DNA of 64,000 nucleotides from Pseudomonas sp. (GTDB taxonomy: Bacteria > Pseudomonadota > Gammaproteobacteria > Pseudomonadales > Pseudomonadaceae), in contig NZ_JAUXXP010000059.1 of NCBI RefSeq assembly GCF_030684895.1, positions 124,001 through 188,000 of the forward strand, in the 5' to 3' direction. The stretch's first letter is position 1. Every line of letters begins with the position of its first letter. Positions 63,648 through 64,000 of this stretch are shown in pieces. A program made the translations under genes and the position numbers. A model generated the notes under the pieces. That model saw only the letters and a list, made by a program, of their open reading frames with translations. It was not told the DNA's origin and made no database searches.

Positions 63648-64000
63648 TTAAACCGCCTCTTCCTCAACAGTAAGCAGCGCAGATTCACCAAGACCGAAGC
63701 GGTCAGGGTCTTCCGAGATGGTGAAGGTCACACCAATCTGCGCGAAGTCTTCGCGGTTGATCAGTGGCAGTTCACCGGACAACGCCATGCGCACGCGGTG
63801 GAAGGTTGCTCGGCGACCAGTCAGCTGGCCGGCTTCGTTCACGGTGCTGACGAACAGCTCATAGAACTGGCGACCACGGGTAAACGCCTGAACCAGGCCC
63901 ACTTTCGGGAAGGTGTAGGTGACTTTTACCGGCACGCTTTTAATGCCGTCTGCATCGGCAGTGGCAGCGGCAATTTCGGTGGCCAGACCACCGCCTGCCA
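63648..64000 (-). CDS. Major tail (tube) protein, N-terminus outside window
   Basis: The frame is open from the right edge (GLATEIAAATADADGIKSVP) to TAA at 63648, at least 117 codons. VKVTYTFPKVGLVQAFTRGR and GRRATFHRVRMALSGELPLI fit the beta-rich core of tail tube subunits. Position before chaperone and tape measure supports it. An internal GTG at 63935 is not the start. Confidence 0.75.
   Translation of the reverse strand, partial: AGGGLATEIAAATADADGIKSVPVKVTYTFPKVGLVQAFTRGRQFYELFVSTVNEAGQLTGRRATFHRVRMALSGELPLINREDFAQIGVTFTISEDPDRFGLGESALLTVEEEAV

Larger units (their letters stand above)
49800..64000. mobile_element. Siphovirus-like prophage (left part; continues past window)
   Basis: From about 49.8 kb: NinX-like gene, spanin, lysis gene, CsrA-like gene, peptidase, fibre-region genes, tail hub/tip genes, tape measure, frameshifted chaperone and major tail protein. 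Tail tube plus tape measure without sheath or baseplate-wedge genes points to a long non-contractile tail. Head, terminase, repressor and integrase genes lie outside. The left border is approximate. Confidence 0.9.

Overview
The window is a piece of a Pseudomonas chromosome. The evidence is gene content and order: guaB / xseA / leuA / der-bamB-yfgM-hisS-ispG-rodZ-pilF-rlmN-ndk / isc operon / cysE-trmJ / suhB / secF-secD-yajC-tgt-queA / tRNA-Leu / lptG-lptF, together with the protein sequences and moderately high G+C. No species can be named from the sequence alone.

Layout. 1-10 kb holds the start of guaB, a solitary TonB-dependent siderophore receptor behind a Fur-box-like site, xseA, a secreted M23 peptidase, a flagellin with a metallopeptidase inserted in its middle (flagellinolysin type) behind a FliA-like promoter, and leuA with a short Leu-rich leader ORF. 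10-14.5 kb has an SDR gene divergent from a MerR regulator with a clean operator, a periplasmic binding protein, and an overlapping aminotransferase / omega-amidase pair. 14.5-38 kb is housekeeping, mostly on the minus strand: outer-membrane assembly (bamB), translation and RNA modification (hisS, rlmN, trmJ, tgt, queA), isoprenoids (ispG), cell shape and pili (rodZ, pilF), iron-sulfur assembly (iscR-S-U-A-hscBA-fdx-iscX) and Sec translocation (secDF-yajC).

38-46.5 kb is accessory DNA around tRNA-Leu(CAA). On the 5' side is a remnant with an RNase HI gene and a truncated integrase, bounded by a perfect 91-bp direct repeat that contains the 5' half of the tRNA. On the 3' side is a small 4.7-kb element (integrase, AlpA, HTH protein, small membrane peptide, zinc-ribbon protein, unknowns) bounded by copies of the tRNA 3' end plus its terminator. 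The two integrase genes point away from the tRNA. Beyond lie a DUF6338-like membrane gene coupled to a 24-residue Pro-rich peptide, decayed coding remnants, a HigBA/RelE-type toxin-antitoxin operon, a cold-shock gene and an RDD membrane protein.

47.3-49.6 kb carries lptG-lptF. From about 49.8 kb to the window end is a siphovirus-like prophage read mainly on the minus strand: major tail protein, a zinc-ribbon membrane accessory gene, tail chaperone with a -1 frameshift site, tape measure, tail hub/tip proteins, fibre-region proteins, an NlpC/P60-like peptidase, then a lysis cassette, with a CsrA-like regulator and a NinX-like gene on the plus strand. Head genes, phage integrase and the right attachment site are outside the window. 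No rRNA, CRISPR array or insertion sequence was seen.
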